Assembly (NCBI GenBank): GCA_030706785.1
Contig: JAUZNW010000013.1
Location: forward strand, 1 to 38,123
Direction of reading: 5' to 3'
DNA from: Bacteroidota bacterium
GTDB taxonomy: Bacteria > Bacteroidota > Bacteroidia > Bacteroidales > VadinHA17
DNA length: 38,123 nt
Part shown: positions 8,580 to 17,068 of the stretch, piece by piece
How positions within the stretch are numbered: position 1 is the stretch's first letter
Layout: each line of letters opens with the position of its first letter
Notes under the pieces: model-generated
Database searches by the model: none
What the model saw: only the letters and a program-made list of their open reading frames with translations
What the model was told of the DNA's origin: nothing
Program-made: the position numbers and the translations under genes

Positions 8580-9599
8580 ATGTTGAAATTGAAAAATATG
8601 AGCCACATAAAGTACCTCTTTTCAGCCCTTATTATCTTTCTTATCTGTGGTATTTCTGAAGCGCAGCAGGTTCCGATGTACAGCCAGTATATCATGAACG
8701 GATTCCTGGTAAATCCATCCCTGGCGGGTCGTGACGGCTATACATCTCTTAATCTTACTGTAAGGGAACAGTGGGTGGGTTTGGAGCAGCCGCCAAGCAC
8801 ATATGCCCTGAGCTTCCAGACCCGTATACTCCGCAACAGCTTTATTTCAAAATCAACGCAGGTAAAGAAGAAGCTTATCAGGCCAACCAAAGGAGGGCAG
8901 GTAGGCATCGGTGCGTATGTTTTCAATGATAACAACGGCATCATGCACAGAACGGGCATTCAGACAGCTTATGCATATCAGATCCAGCTGGGTGAGGAAG
9001 AAAACGAAAATTTGAAAACACTCGCATTTGGTCTTGCACTTACAGCATACCAGTACGCAGTAAATACTGACGGTTTGATCTATGATCATGACGACCCGTA
9101 TCTGAACAACTATGACAGGTCGGTATTTATTCCTGACTTTAATTTCGGCGTGAGTTTTTTCACACCCAAATATTATGCTGGCTTTTCAATGACGAATATG
9201 CTCAGGGGATCAGTAATGTTTTTCAATTCGACAGGTAACAAGCATTCGGAACTTGGTTATTATTTCCTGACAGGGGGCGTTAAAATTCCTTTGTCCGGAA
9301 ACTGGCTGCTGGAGCCTTCAGCTTTCCTCAAGTCCTCTGATATGGTTCTTGAATCCATCCAGCTTGATATTACTTCACGCATTTATTACAGGAACGATTA
9401 CTGGGCTGGCATATCATACAGGACAAATGATGCTCTGATACTTATGCTCGGACTGAAATACGACAGGTTCTATTTTGCTTACGCATTTGATTATACCTTA
9501 ACAGATTTAAGAAGACAGGGCTTCGGCACGCATGAATTCAGTCTCGCTGTAAAATTCGGAACAAATGCCAGAAGATACCGCTGGTTAAATGCTTATTAA
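8580..9599 (+). CDS. PorP/SprF family type IX secretion outer-membrane protein
   Basis: The protein is 339 aa. The N-terminus has a signal peptide ending in EAQ followed by QVPMYSQYIMNGFLVNPSLAG, the hallmark start of PorP/SprF proteins, and the rest is alternating beta-strand sequence ending in a short basic tail. ATG 8580 is used; ATG 8598 (MSHIKYLF) would give an equally good signal. The family forms an outer-membrane barrel that helps export or anchor a specific large T9SS substrate. Placement 10 nt after the adhesin stop strongly suggests that the adhesin is this protein's cargo (context inference). It overlaps the next gene by 11 nt, implying one transcript and translational coupling. 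Confidence 0.93.
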   Translation: MLKLKNMSHIKYLFSALIIFLICGISEAQQVPMYSQYIMNGFLVNPSLAGRDGYTSLNLTVREQWVGLEQPPSTYALSFQTRILRNSFISKSTQVKKKLIRPTKGGQVGIGAYVFNDNNGIMHRTGIQTAYAYQIQLGEEENENLKTLAFGLALTAYQYAVNTDGLIYDHDDPYLNNYDRSVFIPDFNFGVSFFTPKYYAGFSMTNMLRGSVMFFNSTGNKHSELGYYFLTGGVKIPLSGNWLLEPSAFLKSSDMVLESIQLDITSRIYYRNDYWAGISYRTNDALILMLGLKYDRFYFAYAFDYTLTDLRRQGFGTHEFSLAVKFGTNARRYRWLNAY

Positions 9600-10656
9600 C
9601 AGATTAACAAAATTCCGTGGCACACTCGTGCTGTTGATTCTATTATCTAAAACTGCCCATTGCCAGGAGAAGAGAGATTCCACGGCAGTCAGGCTGATGT
9701 TCTATAATGTTGAAAACCTGTTTGATACTTCAGACGATTCCCTGAAAGACGATGAAGAATTCCTTCCTTCCGGTTTAAGGCGGTGGAATAAAACCAGGTA
9801 TGACAAAAAGATCAGTTCAATTTACAAGACAATTACTGCCGCCGGTGAATGGAGTCCCCCTGCGATTGTAGCCTTCTGTGAAGTTGAGAACAGAAGAGTT
9901 CTCGAAGATCTTACAACAGGGACACCACTATCAAAATTTCAGTATGGGATCATTCATGAGGAGTCGCCCGATGAGAGAGGTATAGATGTTTGCCTTATTT
10001 ACAGGAAGGATATTGTAAATACCATAACACACAAATCATGGATACCCGGGAGTTTAGGGAAAGAGGATTTTCACACGAGGAGTGTGCTTTATGTGAAGGG
10101 TGTGATATTCGGTGATACACTTCACCTGATAATTAACCACTGGCCATCGAGAAGAGGAGGTGTACTTACAGGTGAAACGCAGAGAATGGAAATCGCCCGA
10201 ATGGTAAGGAGTGCTGCTGATTCAATAAATAGAGTTAGTGGCGGCACGGCAGGGATCGTTATTATGGGCGACTTCAACAGCAATCCCGGTGATCCTGCAA
10301 TCCAGACTCTTGTTGATCCGTCCGGATACACGGAAGGATCTGGGGGAGGAACTTATGTCAACCTGTCTGACAAAAGGAAGCAGACCGTACCGGGAACGTA
10401 CAGATATATGGGCGTATGGGAGATGATAGACCAGATGATCGTATCTGAAGGTTTGATAAAAGGCGGAACAGGATTACATACTACTCCCGAGAACTTCAGA
10501 ATATTTGCTCCTGACTTCTTACTAAGGAAGGATAAGAAATATCCCGGACAAACAACTTTTTCGACATACAGCGGATACAGATACCAGGGAGGTTTCAGTG
10601 ATCACCTGCCCATTTTACTTGACCTTGGGTTCAGGAAGGGGATTACACTGCACTAA
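9589..10656 (+). CDS. Exported endonuclease/exonuclease/phosphatase (EEP) family protein
   Basis: The protein is 355 aa. A signal peptide (LVLLILLSKTAHC, cleaved near residue 25) is followed by the EEP fold: MFYNVENLFDT (metal-binding Asn), CEVENRRVL (catalytic Glu), INHWPSRRGG (His), IMGDFNSNPGDP (Asp and Asn) and the terminal GFSDHLPI (Asp-His). All key residues of a DNase I-like phosphodiesterase are present. Family members cut DNA, phosphoinositides or other phosphodiesters, so the substrate cannot be assigned. There is no T9SS sorting domain, so a periplasmic location is likely. The start overlaps the PorP/SprF gene by 11 nt, and the end overlaps the convergent CCA-adding enzyme gene by 42 nt. 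Confidence 0.9.
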   Translation: MLINRLTKFRGTLVLLILLSKTAHCQEKRDSTAVRLMFYNVENLFDTSDDSLKDDEEFLPSGLRRWNKTRYDKKISSIYKTITAAGEWSPPAIVAFCEVENRRVLEDLTTGTPLSKFQYGIIHEESPDERGIDVCLIYRKDIVNTITHKSWIPGSLGKEDFHTRSVLYVKGVIFGDTLHLIINHWPSRRGGVLTGETQRMEIARMVRSAADSINRVSGGTAGIVIMGDFNSNPGDPAIQTLVDPSGYTEGSGGGTYVNLSDKRKQTVPGTYRYMGVWEMIDQMIVSEGLIKGGTGLHTTPENFRIFAPDFLLRKDKKYPGQTTFSTYSGYRYQGGFSDHLPILLDLGFRKGITLH

Positions 10657-12054
10657 ACCAAGCTCTCTTCCTTTTTCAAGCATCAGACTGAGCGCAGCTG
10701 CACGCTCATTTGGAATGATCCCGTCAAGAATTGCTTCCCGGATGGCATTTTTAATGATGCCGACCTCCCTTCCGGGTTTGATTCCGAAAGTACTGATGAT
10801 ATCGCATCCGTCAACCGGTGGCTGAAAATTCCTTATCGCATCCTTCTCCTCAATTTCCCTGAGCTTGTTCCTGACCAGTTTGAAATTTTCAATATGACGC
10901 GCTTTTGTCGCTTCATTCTTGGAGGTAATATCAGCCTCACAAAGCATAATCAGGTCGTCGATATCATTGCCGGCCTCGAACAGAAGCCTTCTGATAGCCG
11001 AATCTGTAACGATCTCCTGCGACAAGGCTATGGGCCGGAGATGAAGGTCAACAAGCTTCCTGACATAATTCATTCTGTCGTTGAGCGGCAGTTTCAGCCT
11101 TCTGAAAATGTCAGGTATCATCTTTCCGCCAATGAATTCATGCCCGTGAAAGGACCAGCCTGCTTCAGGTACATATTTCTTTGTCAGAGGCTTGCCGATG
11201 TCGTGCAGGAGAGCAGCCCATCTCAGCCAGATATTGTCACTCCTCCTGCTGATGTTGTCAAGTACCTTGAGTGAATGATAAAAATTGTCCTTATGCCCCC
11301 TGCCATCCTTTTGCTCAATCCCCTTAAGATTATCCAGCTCAGGAAAAATTAGCTTAAGAAGTCCGGAACGCTCAAGAAGGATAAATCCCTTTGAAGGGTG
11401 GCTGGTCATGATGATCTTGTTCAGCTCAGTGATTATCCTTTCCTGTGAAACGATACTTATCCGTTCCGCGTTTGCCGTAATCGATCTGAAAGTTTTACTT
11501 TCTATTGAAAATCCAAGCTGTGCTGCAAACCTTATGGCTCTCATCATCCTGAGCGGATCATCAGAAAATGTTATGTCAGGATCAAGAGGTGTCCTGATAA
11601 TCTTGTTTTTGAGGTCTTCGGTTCCGCCAAACGGATCAAGAAAATCACCGAATGTCTCTCTGTTTATACTTATTGCCAGTGCATTTATCGTAAAATCCCT
11701 CCTTTTCTGGTCATCCTCCAGTGTTCCCGCTTCAACGACGGGCTTTCTTGAATCACGTATATAGGATTCCTTTCTGGCGCCGACAAATTCAATTTCATAG
11801 TTCCTGTACAGGAACATGGCGGTACCAAAGTTTCTGAAGATATTTACCTTAATCCTGGGGCCCAGCTTTTTCGCGGCTTTCCTTGCGATTTCAATCCCGT
11901 CACCTGCAACAACGATATCAATATCCTTTTCAGGATGATCTCTCTGAAGCAGGCAGTCTCTTACGTAGCCCCCGATGACCCAGGCCCGGACATTTTCTTC
12001 AGACACAACCTCTGACAATGCCGTGAAAATCTTGTCATTCAGGCATATGTGCAT
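10615..12054 (-). CDS. cca: CCA tRNA nucleotidyltransferase with HD domain
   Basis: The protein is 479 aa from the ATG at 12054 (MHICLNDKIFTALSEVVSEEN). The frame stays open further upstream but would collide with the thioredoxin promoter. The nucleotidyltransferase head carries VIGGYVRDCLL and the metal-binding DIDIVV, then RRDFTINALA and the RNA-binding region with DDPLRMMRAIRFAAQLGF. An HD domain follows (LLHDIGKP). It adds or repairs the CCA end of tRNAs; both tRNA genes in this window lack an encoded CCA, so this activity is needed. A TAACTTTG -7 element lies on the - strand at 12090-12097. Its last 42 nt overlap the convergent EEP gene. Poly(A) polymerase is the alternative for this superfamily, but the HD domain favours CCA addition. 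Confidence 0.9.
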   Translation of the reverse strand: MHICLNDKIFTALSEVVSEENVRAWVIGGYVRDCLLQRDHPEKDIDIVVAGDGIEIARKAAKKLGPRIKVNIFRNFGTAMFLYRNYEIEFVGARKESYIRDSRKPVVEAGTLEDDQKRRDFTINALAISINRETFGDFLDPFGGTEDLKNKIIRTPLDPDITFSDDPLRMMRAIRFAAQLGFSIESKTFRSITANAERISIVSQERIITELNKIIMTSHPSKGFILLERSGLLKLIFPELDNLKGIEQKDGRGHKDNFYHSLKVLDNISRRSDNIWLRWAALLHDIGKPLTKKYVPEAGWSFHGHEFIGGKMIPDIFRRLKLPLNDRMNYVRKLVDLHLRPIALSQEIVTDSAIRRLLFEAGNDIDDLIMLCEADITSKNEATKARHIENFKLVRNKLREIEEKDAIRNFQPPVDGCDIISTFGIKPGREVGIIKNAIREAILDGIIPNERAAALSLMLEKGRELGLVQCNPLPEPKVK

Positions 12055-12203
12055 ATAGTCAGTAATTACGACCTGTTGAATGATGATGGCAAAGTTACAA
12101 TTTATAAGTATTTTTGAGAAAACTGTATTGCTCATCGATTGTTTGTATAGAAATCGCTTCATACAGGGAACAATTAATATCAATAGAATCACTGAAAGAA
12201 TAT

Positions 12204-12563
12204 ATGTTGGAGCATTTGACAAAAGAGACGTTTCTCAGTAAAGTATTTAATTACGAAACAGGCAAGGAATGGAAGTTCGCAGGCGAGCGTCCGTGTGTTA
12301 TCGATTTCTATGCAGACTGGTGCGGTCCATGCAGAATAGTATCACCGATTCTTGAAGACCTGGCAAAGGAATATACCGGAAAGCTTGATATCTACAAGGT
12401 GGATACAGAAGCGGAATTTGAACTTGCTGCCGTTTTTGGTATTAGGAATATACCGTCGATCCTGTTCGTCCCGCTTTCAGGTCAGCCGCAGATGGCAATG
12501 GGAGCTTTGCCGAAAGAAACATTTATAAAAGCTTTCAAGGATGTCCTTGGAGTAGATAAGTAA
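12204..12563 (+). CDS. trxA: Thioredoxin
   Basis: The protein is 119 aa from the ATG at 12204 (MLEHLTKETFLSKVFNYE). Longer in-frame starts would add a non-homologous N-terminus. The redox motif WCGPC is at residues 39-43 in the context DFYADWCGPCR, and the cis-Pro loop is NIPSILF. There is no signal peptide, so it is cytoplasmic. The N-terminal helix is a little longer than in E. coli TrxA. A TATTTTTG -7 element at 12109-12116 lies about 90 nt upstream, back to back with the -7 element of the divergent CCA-adding enzyme gene. Two hairpins follow the stop. Confidence 0.93.
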   Translation: MLEHLTKETFLSKVFNYETGKEWKFAGERPCVIDFYADWCGPCRIVSPILEDLAKEYTGKLDIYKVDTEAEFELAAVFGIRNIPSILFVPLSGQPQMAMGALPKETFIKAFKDVLGVDK

Positions 12564-12646
12564 GTTGTTGATAAATAGAATTGATTTTGTGTAAAAAAAA
12601 GATCTGAAGAACGAAACATTACACACATTTTAAACGTTATACAAAA

Positions 12647-12674
12647 GTAACCATCCGGTTACATGAGTTTTTTT
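12647..12674 (+). terminator. Probable terminator downstream of thioredoxin
   Basis: GTAACC (12647-12652) and GGTTAC (12657-12662) form a 6-bp stem with loop ATCC, followed after ATGAG by seven T. It is weaker than the hairpin at 12707 but better placed for trxA. Confidence 0.5.
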
Positions 12675-12706
12675 CATGGATTTAGGTTTAGGGTAGTAAA
12701 GAAGTC

Positions 12707-12740
12707 TCCCGTGGTGTTTATGCATCACGGGATTTCTTTT
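12707..12740 (+). terminator. Terminator between thioredoxin and xseB
   Basis: A 10-bp stem with one G-U pair (TCCCGTGGTG and CATCACGGGA, loop TTTATG) is followed by TTTCTTTTT on the + strand. The T-run touches the xseB stop codon (12740-12742), so it also lies at the 3' end of the converging xseB transcript. Confidence 0.75.
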
Positions 12741-12937
12741 TATACCAGATCCTTGAAAATACTGTTAATTTCCTCTTCTGTCGAACGGAGTTTCTTCTGA
12801 CATTGCCGGATCAGTTCAGAGGCCCGCTTTACTTCAGATGACAGCCTGTCCACATCGAGATTTCCGCTCTCAATATTGGTGAGGATCTTTTCTATCTCAT
12901 TGACAGCCTGATTGAATGAAAATTCTTTTTTTACCAT
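12740..12937 (-). CDS. xseB: Exodeoxyribonuclease VII small subunit
   Basis: The protein is 65 aa, the usual size for XseB. The sequence FSFNQAVNEIEKILTNIESGNLDVDRLSSEVKRASELI matches the family pattern (F-AL-LE-IV-LE-G-L-LE). It folds as a helical hairpin and binds several copies per XseA to form the nuclease that degrades single-stranded DNA. It lies 138 nt after xseA, an unusually wide gap for this pair, and the gap contains a TCCCGC/GCGGGA palindrome. Confidence 0.93.
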   Translation of the reverse strand: MVKKEFSFNQAVNEIEKILTNIESGNLDVDRLSSEVKRASELIRQCQKKLRSTEEEINSIFKDLV

Positions 12938-12978
12938 ATAGATGTTTATTAGTCTTGAATTTCCATACCCCTGACTCC

Positions 12979-12994
12979 TCCCGCCATCGCGGGA
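12979..12994. repeat. Short palindrome TCCCGC-CATC-GCGGGA
   Basis: A perfect 6-bp inverted repeat with a 4-nt loop, followed by CAGGCTTCAAGG. The same core with a different loop, TCCCGC-TCTG-GCGGGA followed by CCGGCTTTCAGG, occurs at 3560-3575. It lies in the xseA-xseB gap and has no T-run, so it is not an obvious terminator. Confidence 0.6.
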
Positions 12995-13075
12995 CAGGCT
13001 TCAAGGGCGAAATTTATTGGATCTTTGCCGTTCACCCGCTCTTCCTTTTTTTCTCCTCTTCACCCTTTTTCCACT

Positions 13076-14464
13076 TCACTTCTTCCTTCTTCCTCCTTCC
13101 TCCTCTACCCTGCTCATTATTGATCCGTCGTGGAACCTTGTAGCTATAAGATCTTTATCTTTTAATTCACCCCTTGACCTCACTATTCTTCCGTTAAACG
13201 AAGTAATTGAAAAACCTCTTTTAAGAACATTGGCAGGATCAAGAATTTCCAGCGAATTCTCAAGTGAGTTAAGCCTGCTGTTTATTTGTACTATAAGGTT
13301 TTTCGATGAAGCCTCAAGTTTTTCTCTTTTCTTTTCAACTGCGGAATTGCATGCAGAAAGGAAAGCTTTTGAGAATGCTGACAGTCTCGATTTCTGATTT
13401 GCAGGGAAAAGTGTCGCCCTTAAAATATATTCCTTTCCGGTGTTTACCATCTCTATAATTGTGTGCGACAGCTGTTCCTTTAGTTCCGAAAGCACAACAC
13501 GTGCCACAGGGATAAGCTTAACCCTGCAGCTGTCAATCATTTTTTTGGCATCTTCAAGTATCCGGATGGAAGCATCAGCGATCCTGGAGCTCATGTCAAT
13601 AATGTGGTTTTCAGCATTATTCATACATTCAACCAGGAAATCAGCGACAGCTGTCGGTGTCTTCAGAGCTTTATTGGCCACAATATCAGTTACCGAAAGA
13701 TCCTTTTCATGCCCGATCCCGGTGATAACAGGCAAGGGGAACTGGGTTATATAGTAAGCAATATTGTAATTGTCAAACCAGCTGAGATCGGTCTGGGATC
13801 CACCACCCCTTATAATCACTACAACATCAATCTGGTCTGCAAATCCCGCTATTCTTTCAAAAGCCCTTAAAACACCCGGTTCGGTCTCATTTCCCTGCAT
13901 CGGTGTATCTATCAGGAGTGTGTGGAAAACATAACCGAAGCTGTTGTTTGTCAGCTGCTTCATAAAGTCAGTGTATCCTGCGGCATTTCTTGATGAAATA
14001 ACAGCGATTCTTTGCGGAACAACCGGAAATTCAAGATCCTTATTCATATTCAGCACACCCTCATCCTCGAGCTTCCTGAGGATTTGCTGCCGCTTCATGG
14101 CCATTTCACCGAGGGTGAAAGCAGGATCAATGTCAGTTATCACAAGGCTCAGTCCATAAATCTCATGATAATCAATCTTTACCCTGACAAGTACCTTGAT
14201 CCCTTCCCTGAGTGTTTCTCCTGTGGCATTTTCAAAGAATGTCCTGAGGAACCTGTACCGGTTGTTCCAGATGACTCCTCTTACCCTCGCCCTTATGCTT
14301 TGCTCTTCCGGATGCTTTTCGACAAGCTCAAGGTAGCAATGACCTGAATAGTTTTCCTTTATCTCGGAAATTTCAGCAATTACCCAGTACATTTCCGGGA
14401 AAGCAATGTAAAGCGAATCCTTTATGATCAGTTGTAACTCGGTAAGTGTGAGTTTCCCGTTCAT
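13076..14464 (-). CDS. xseA: Exodeoxyribonuclease VII large subunit
   Basis: The protein is 462 aa. An N-terminal OB-fold (about 1-105, LTLTELQLIIKDSLYIAFPEMYWVIAEISEI) is followed by the catalytic domain with RIAVISSRNAAGYTDF, VVIIRGGGSQTDLSWFDNYNIAYYI and TGIGHEKDLSVTDIVANKALKTPTAVADF, then a long coiled-coil region and a C-terminal segment (LDPANVLKRGFSI). All family hallmarks are present. It degrades single-stranded DNA in repair together with XseB. The start codon is 2 nt past the stop of the subtilase gene, so it is co-transcribed with a secreted protease, an odd pairing. Confidence 0.95.
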   Translation of the reverse strand: MNGKLTLTELQLIIKDSLYIAFPEMYWVIAEISEIKENYSGHCYLELVEKHPEEQSIRARVRGVIWNNRYRFLRTFFENATGETLREGIKVLVRVKIDYHEIYGLSLVITDIDPAFTLGEMAMKRQQILRKLEDEGVLNMNKDLEFPVVPQRIAVISSRNAAGYTDFMKQLTNNSFGYVFHTLLIDTPMQGNETEPGVLRAFERIAGFADQIDVVVIIRGGGSQTDLSWFDNYNIAYYITQFPLPVITGIGHEKDLSVTDIVANKALKTPTAVADFLVECMNNAENHIIDMSSRIADASIRILEDAKKMIDSCRVKLIPVARVVLSELKEQLSHTIIEMVNTGKEYILRATLFPANQKSRLSAFSKAFLSACNSAVEKKREKLEASSKNLIVQINSRLNSLENSLEILDPANVLKRGFSITSFNGRIVRSRGELKDKDLIATRFHDGSIMSRVEEEGGRRKK

Positions 14465-14466
14465 AA

Positions 14467-16131
14467 TCAGTTCCTGATCTTTATAGCTTTATGCAAAGTG
14501 GTGCCATCAGTCGTGATTATCCTGATAAAATAAATGCCTGCCGGAAATTCCCTGAAAGCATCAAGTGTAACTGACCGGCTTATATATTCTTTATATACTG
14601 CCTTATTTATTAACCTGCCGGACGCATCGAAAATCTCAACAGTCAGATTTGAAGGTGACTCCCTGAAAGTGATCTTTATCAGGTCATTGAACGGATTGGG
14701 GTAAAGAACTGATCCGTTTTCGGGTAAGATGAGAAGTCTTTCCTGAAGCAGTTTGATAGCCAGGGTTATATCAGGGATTCCATAACCGTAAAGAGAATCT
14801 GGTAAATGAAACCTGTCAGATGCTTCATGGAGCGCTGAAATAATATCAGCACTGGTAGCCTCTGGTACGGCTTGCATGATGCATGCGCACATACCGCTTA
14901 TTACAGGGCATGAAAAGGAGGTACCGCTTGATCTGTCAACTGATGAAGCACTTACCTGGACTGGTACACTGACTCCCTGTGCAACGACATCGGGCTTTAC
15001 CCTGCGGTCATATGACGGACCTGAAGAAGAAAAAGAGGATATTGCCATATTTCCGTCGACAGCTCCGATTGCCAGTACTGAATCACCATCTGAGGGAGCA
15101 ATAATATGCACCCATGAATTATTCCTTTCGTTCCCTGCACTGCATACTGTCAGGATCCCTCTTGAGGCAGCTATATCAGCTCCTTTTGTAACAAATGTGG
15201 TGTTCCCGTCCATGTCGGAAAATTTGTTGTCAAGTAACGGATCATCAAAAGTAAAATAACCAAGGGAAGAAGAAATTATGTCGGCTCCAAGGCTGTCGGC
15301 AAATTCAGCCCCGGCAACCCAGAAATCTTCCTCAACAGGAAATTCGGAACTGACATCTTCAGTTCTGATAAGACAGAAATCAGCTCCCGGGGCAGATCCC
15401 TCAATTGACCCGCTGATATTACCGGCAAGAACTGAAAGCACTGCTGTCCCGTGTCCATGATAACTATACACGAAATCACTGTTCCCCACGACATCCAAGG
15501 TCGTTATGATCCCATTCCGGTTCCTTAGTTCTTCCAGGGAAGATATTTTGTCGGCATTTGTAAACCCTCCGTCAAGAACAGCGATCAATATCCCCCTGCC
15601 TGTAAATCCTGAATTATGCACGGTAATTCCGTTGAGCATGGAAACCGGGCGGTCGAATGAAAGCGGACCCGACTGAGTAAGTTCGAACCTGAGCTTGTCA
15701 GACGGAATACTCTTTCCCATTGGATGTTTTACTGCCTGCACCTCAGCGATAAACGGCAGATTAAGCAGCTTATTGACATCAACCGGGCTTGTACTTTTGA
15801 AAAGAGCAGTGTTCAGCCATCTGGATTTGCAATGAAGCTTCAGGCCGAGGGCGGTAATTTGCCTGATATACCCGGAAGAAACAGGGATATCCCTGAAATC
15901 CGGTGAGGTCTGGCCCATTTTCCATCTTCGTTCAACAGCCCTTTCAGTAAAGAGATCCCTTAATGAGAAGCTATTGATATTGTTCTCCCCTTTATCCCGG
16001 AAGTAAACCCTGTAAAAATAGTTCCATGCCGGCTCCTGAGCAGAAATATGCCATTCCGGACATATAAAAAGCAAAAACAGGCCTGCAATTATTTTAACTG
16101 AATTAAATCGTCTGTGACTTCTGGTTACCAT
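14467..16131 (-). CDS. S8 (subtilisin-like) serine protease with T9SS type A sorting domain
   Basis: The protein is 554 aa. A signal peptide (about 1-31, cut after HISAQ) is followed by a pro-region to about residue 165 and a peptidase S8 domain with the full triad: Asp187 in ILIAVLDGGF, His227 in HGHGTAV and Ser405 in SGTSFSCP. The oxyanion Asn334 is in SAGN. The last 80 residues (LYPNPFNDLIKITF, GRLINK, PAGIYFIRI, HKAIKIRN) are a type A T9SS C-terminal sorting domain. The protein is therefore predicted to be exported through T9SS and anchored or released at the surface (inference from domains). The upstream MORN gene overlaps its start by 7 nt. Confidence 0.93.
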   Translation of the reverse strand: MVTRSHRRFNSVKIIAGLFLLFICPEWHISAQEPAWNYFYRVYFRDKGENNINSFSLRDLFTERAVERRWKMGQTSPDFRDIPVSSGYIRQITALGLKLHCKSRWLNTALFKSTSPVDVNKLLNLPFIAEVQAVKHPMGKSIPSDKLRFELTQSGPLSFDRPVSMLNGITVHNSGFTGRGILIAVLDGGFTNADKISSLEELRNRNGIITTLDVVGNSDFVYSYHGHGTAVLSVLAGNISGSIEGSAPGADFCLIRTEDVSSEFPVEEDFWVAGAEFADSLGADIISSSLGYFTFDDPLLDNKFSDMDGNTTFVTKGADIAASRGILTVCSAGNERNNSWVHIIAPSDGDSVLAIGAVDGNMAISSFSSSGPSYDRRVKPDVVAQGVSVPVQVSASSVDRSSGTSFSCPVISGMCACIMQAVPEATSADIISALHEASDRFHLPDSLYGYGIPDITLAIKLLQERLLILPENGSVLYPNPFNDLIKITFRESPSNLTVEIFDASGRLINKAVYKEYISRSVTLDAFREFPAGIYFIRIITTDGTTLHKAIKIRN

Positions 16132-16913
16132 ATCTGACCGGTTTTTTCCGGATCAGGAATTTTGACTTTATTTCGTTCCAGTGAATCGATGAATTCAGAC
16201 TGGTAGATTTCAATGTCCTTGTTGTTAGCCACCCCTGCAGTGTATTCTGTCCTGAACCTCTGGCTTCCGTTTCTTTTATAAACAATCCACAGGCCCTCCC
16301 TGAGATCATTCTTATACTGTCCAAGAAATTCTGGTTTTCCGTTGTCAAAGTATGCCTCAAACCTGCCATTTAGCCTGCCATTTGCATAAGTGGTTCTCAT
16401 GGTCAGGACACCGTTGGGATAATATTTAAGCCATTCCCCGTTCCTTACATCGTTCCTGTAATTGATTTTTTCTGCAACTGTGCTGTCGGGATAGAACACA
16501 GTCGAAGCGCCATTCCTTTTATTATGAAGGAATTCCTCCTCACTGATCCTAAGATTGCTGACAGAGGGAGAATAGAATTCCCATTTTCCTTCTTTAATCT
16601 GATTTACATATCTCCCCTTCGAAGCAACATTGCCGTTCGGATAGTAAAGGGTTGCATTAGCAACAGCACCGTTGTTGTTGAAAACAAGGACCGATTTTAA
16701 CGAATTGTTCTCATAGAACCTTTTGAATTCACCTGTTGGTTTGTCGTCCTTGAAATATCCGTCGTACATTATGTTGCCATCAGGGTATTTCTTTATCCAG
16801 TGGCCCTGTTTCCTGCCGTTCTTATCAGTTCTGTTCAGATCCTGGCCTGTTTGGGCGGCTGTAACTATTGAAAGTATTGATAATAGCCAGATGACAATGA
16901 TTCTCAAATTCAT
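16125..16913 (-). CDS. Exported MORN-repeat (YwqK-like) protein
   Basis: The protein is 262 aa from the ATG at 16913 (MNLRIIVIWLLSILSIVTAAQ). A signal peptide of about 20 residues is followed by about ten MORN-type units of roughly 22 residues: G-W-KYYPDG---, for example GHWIKKYPDGNIMYDGYFKD, NGEWLKYYPNGVLTMRTTYA and EGLWIVYKRNG. The ending EKTGQIW is not repetitive. In Bacteroidota such secreted MORN proteins are common and their function is mostly unknown; the database label YwqK antitoxin is not supported here because no toxin gene is adjacent. A TAATTTTG -7 element lies at 16938-16945. It overlaps the protease gene and is probably the first gene of the MORN-S8-xseA-xseB run. Confidence 0.85.
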   Translation of the reverse strand: MNLRIIVIWLLSILSIVTAAQTGQDLNRTDKNGRKQGHWIKKYPDGNIMYDGYFKDDKPTGEFKRFYENNSLKSVLVFNNNGAVANATLYYPNGNVASKGRYVNQIKEGKWEFYSPSVSNLRISEEEFLHNKRNGASTVFYPDSTVAEKINYRNDVRNGEWLKYYPNGVLTMRTTYANGRLNGRFEAYFDNGKPEFLGQYKNDLREGLWIVYKRNGSQRFRTEYTAGVANNKDIEIYQSEFIDSLERNKVKIPDPEKTGQIW

Positions 16914-16967
16914 AAAATATAAATCCGGAAATTCTGACAAAATTACAAAATAATGAGATTTTTCCGC

Positions 16968-17000
16968 AGATAACGCAGATAATCGATGATAATCGCAACT
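16968..17000. repeat. Short direct repeats CGCAGATAA plus GATAATCG units
   Basis: CGCAGATAA occurs twice back to back, followed by TCGATGATAATCG, just upstream of the MORN gene promoter region and before the dnaK terminator. The tract is AT-rich and imperfectly repetitive. Its function is unknown. Confidence 0.45.
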
Positions 17001-17016
17001 CAGATGTAAAGGCAAT

Positions 17017-17050
17017 AAAAAAAGAGGATGAGCGAAATCATCCTCTTTTT
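17017..17050. terminator. Bidirectional terminator after dnaK
   Basis: AAAAAGAGGATGA and TCATCCTCTTTTT form a perfect 13-bp stem, loop GCGAAA, with A and T runs on both sides. It ends dnaK on the - strand 19 nt past the stop. Confidence 0.9.
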
Positions 17051-17068
17051 CAAAAGTACAGAAGTTCG

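Noticed and set aside
12916-13400. Open frames on the + strand opposite xseA and in the xseA-xseB gap
   Set aside because: They are Ser/Phe/Leu-rich antisense shadows of the xse genes.
16125-16913. YwqK antitoxin label for the MORN-repeat protein
   Set aside because: It is exported and has no toxin gene beside it; the label comes from repeat similarity only.
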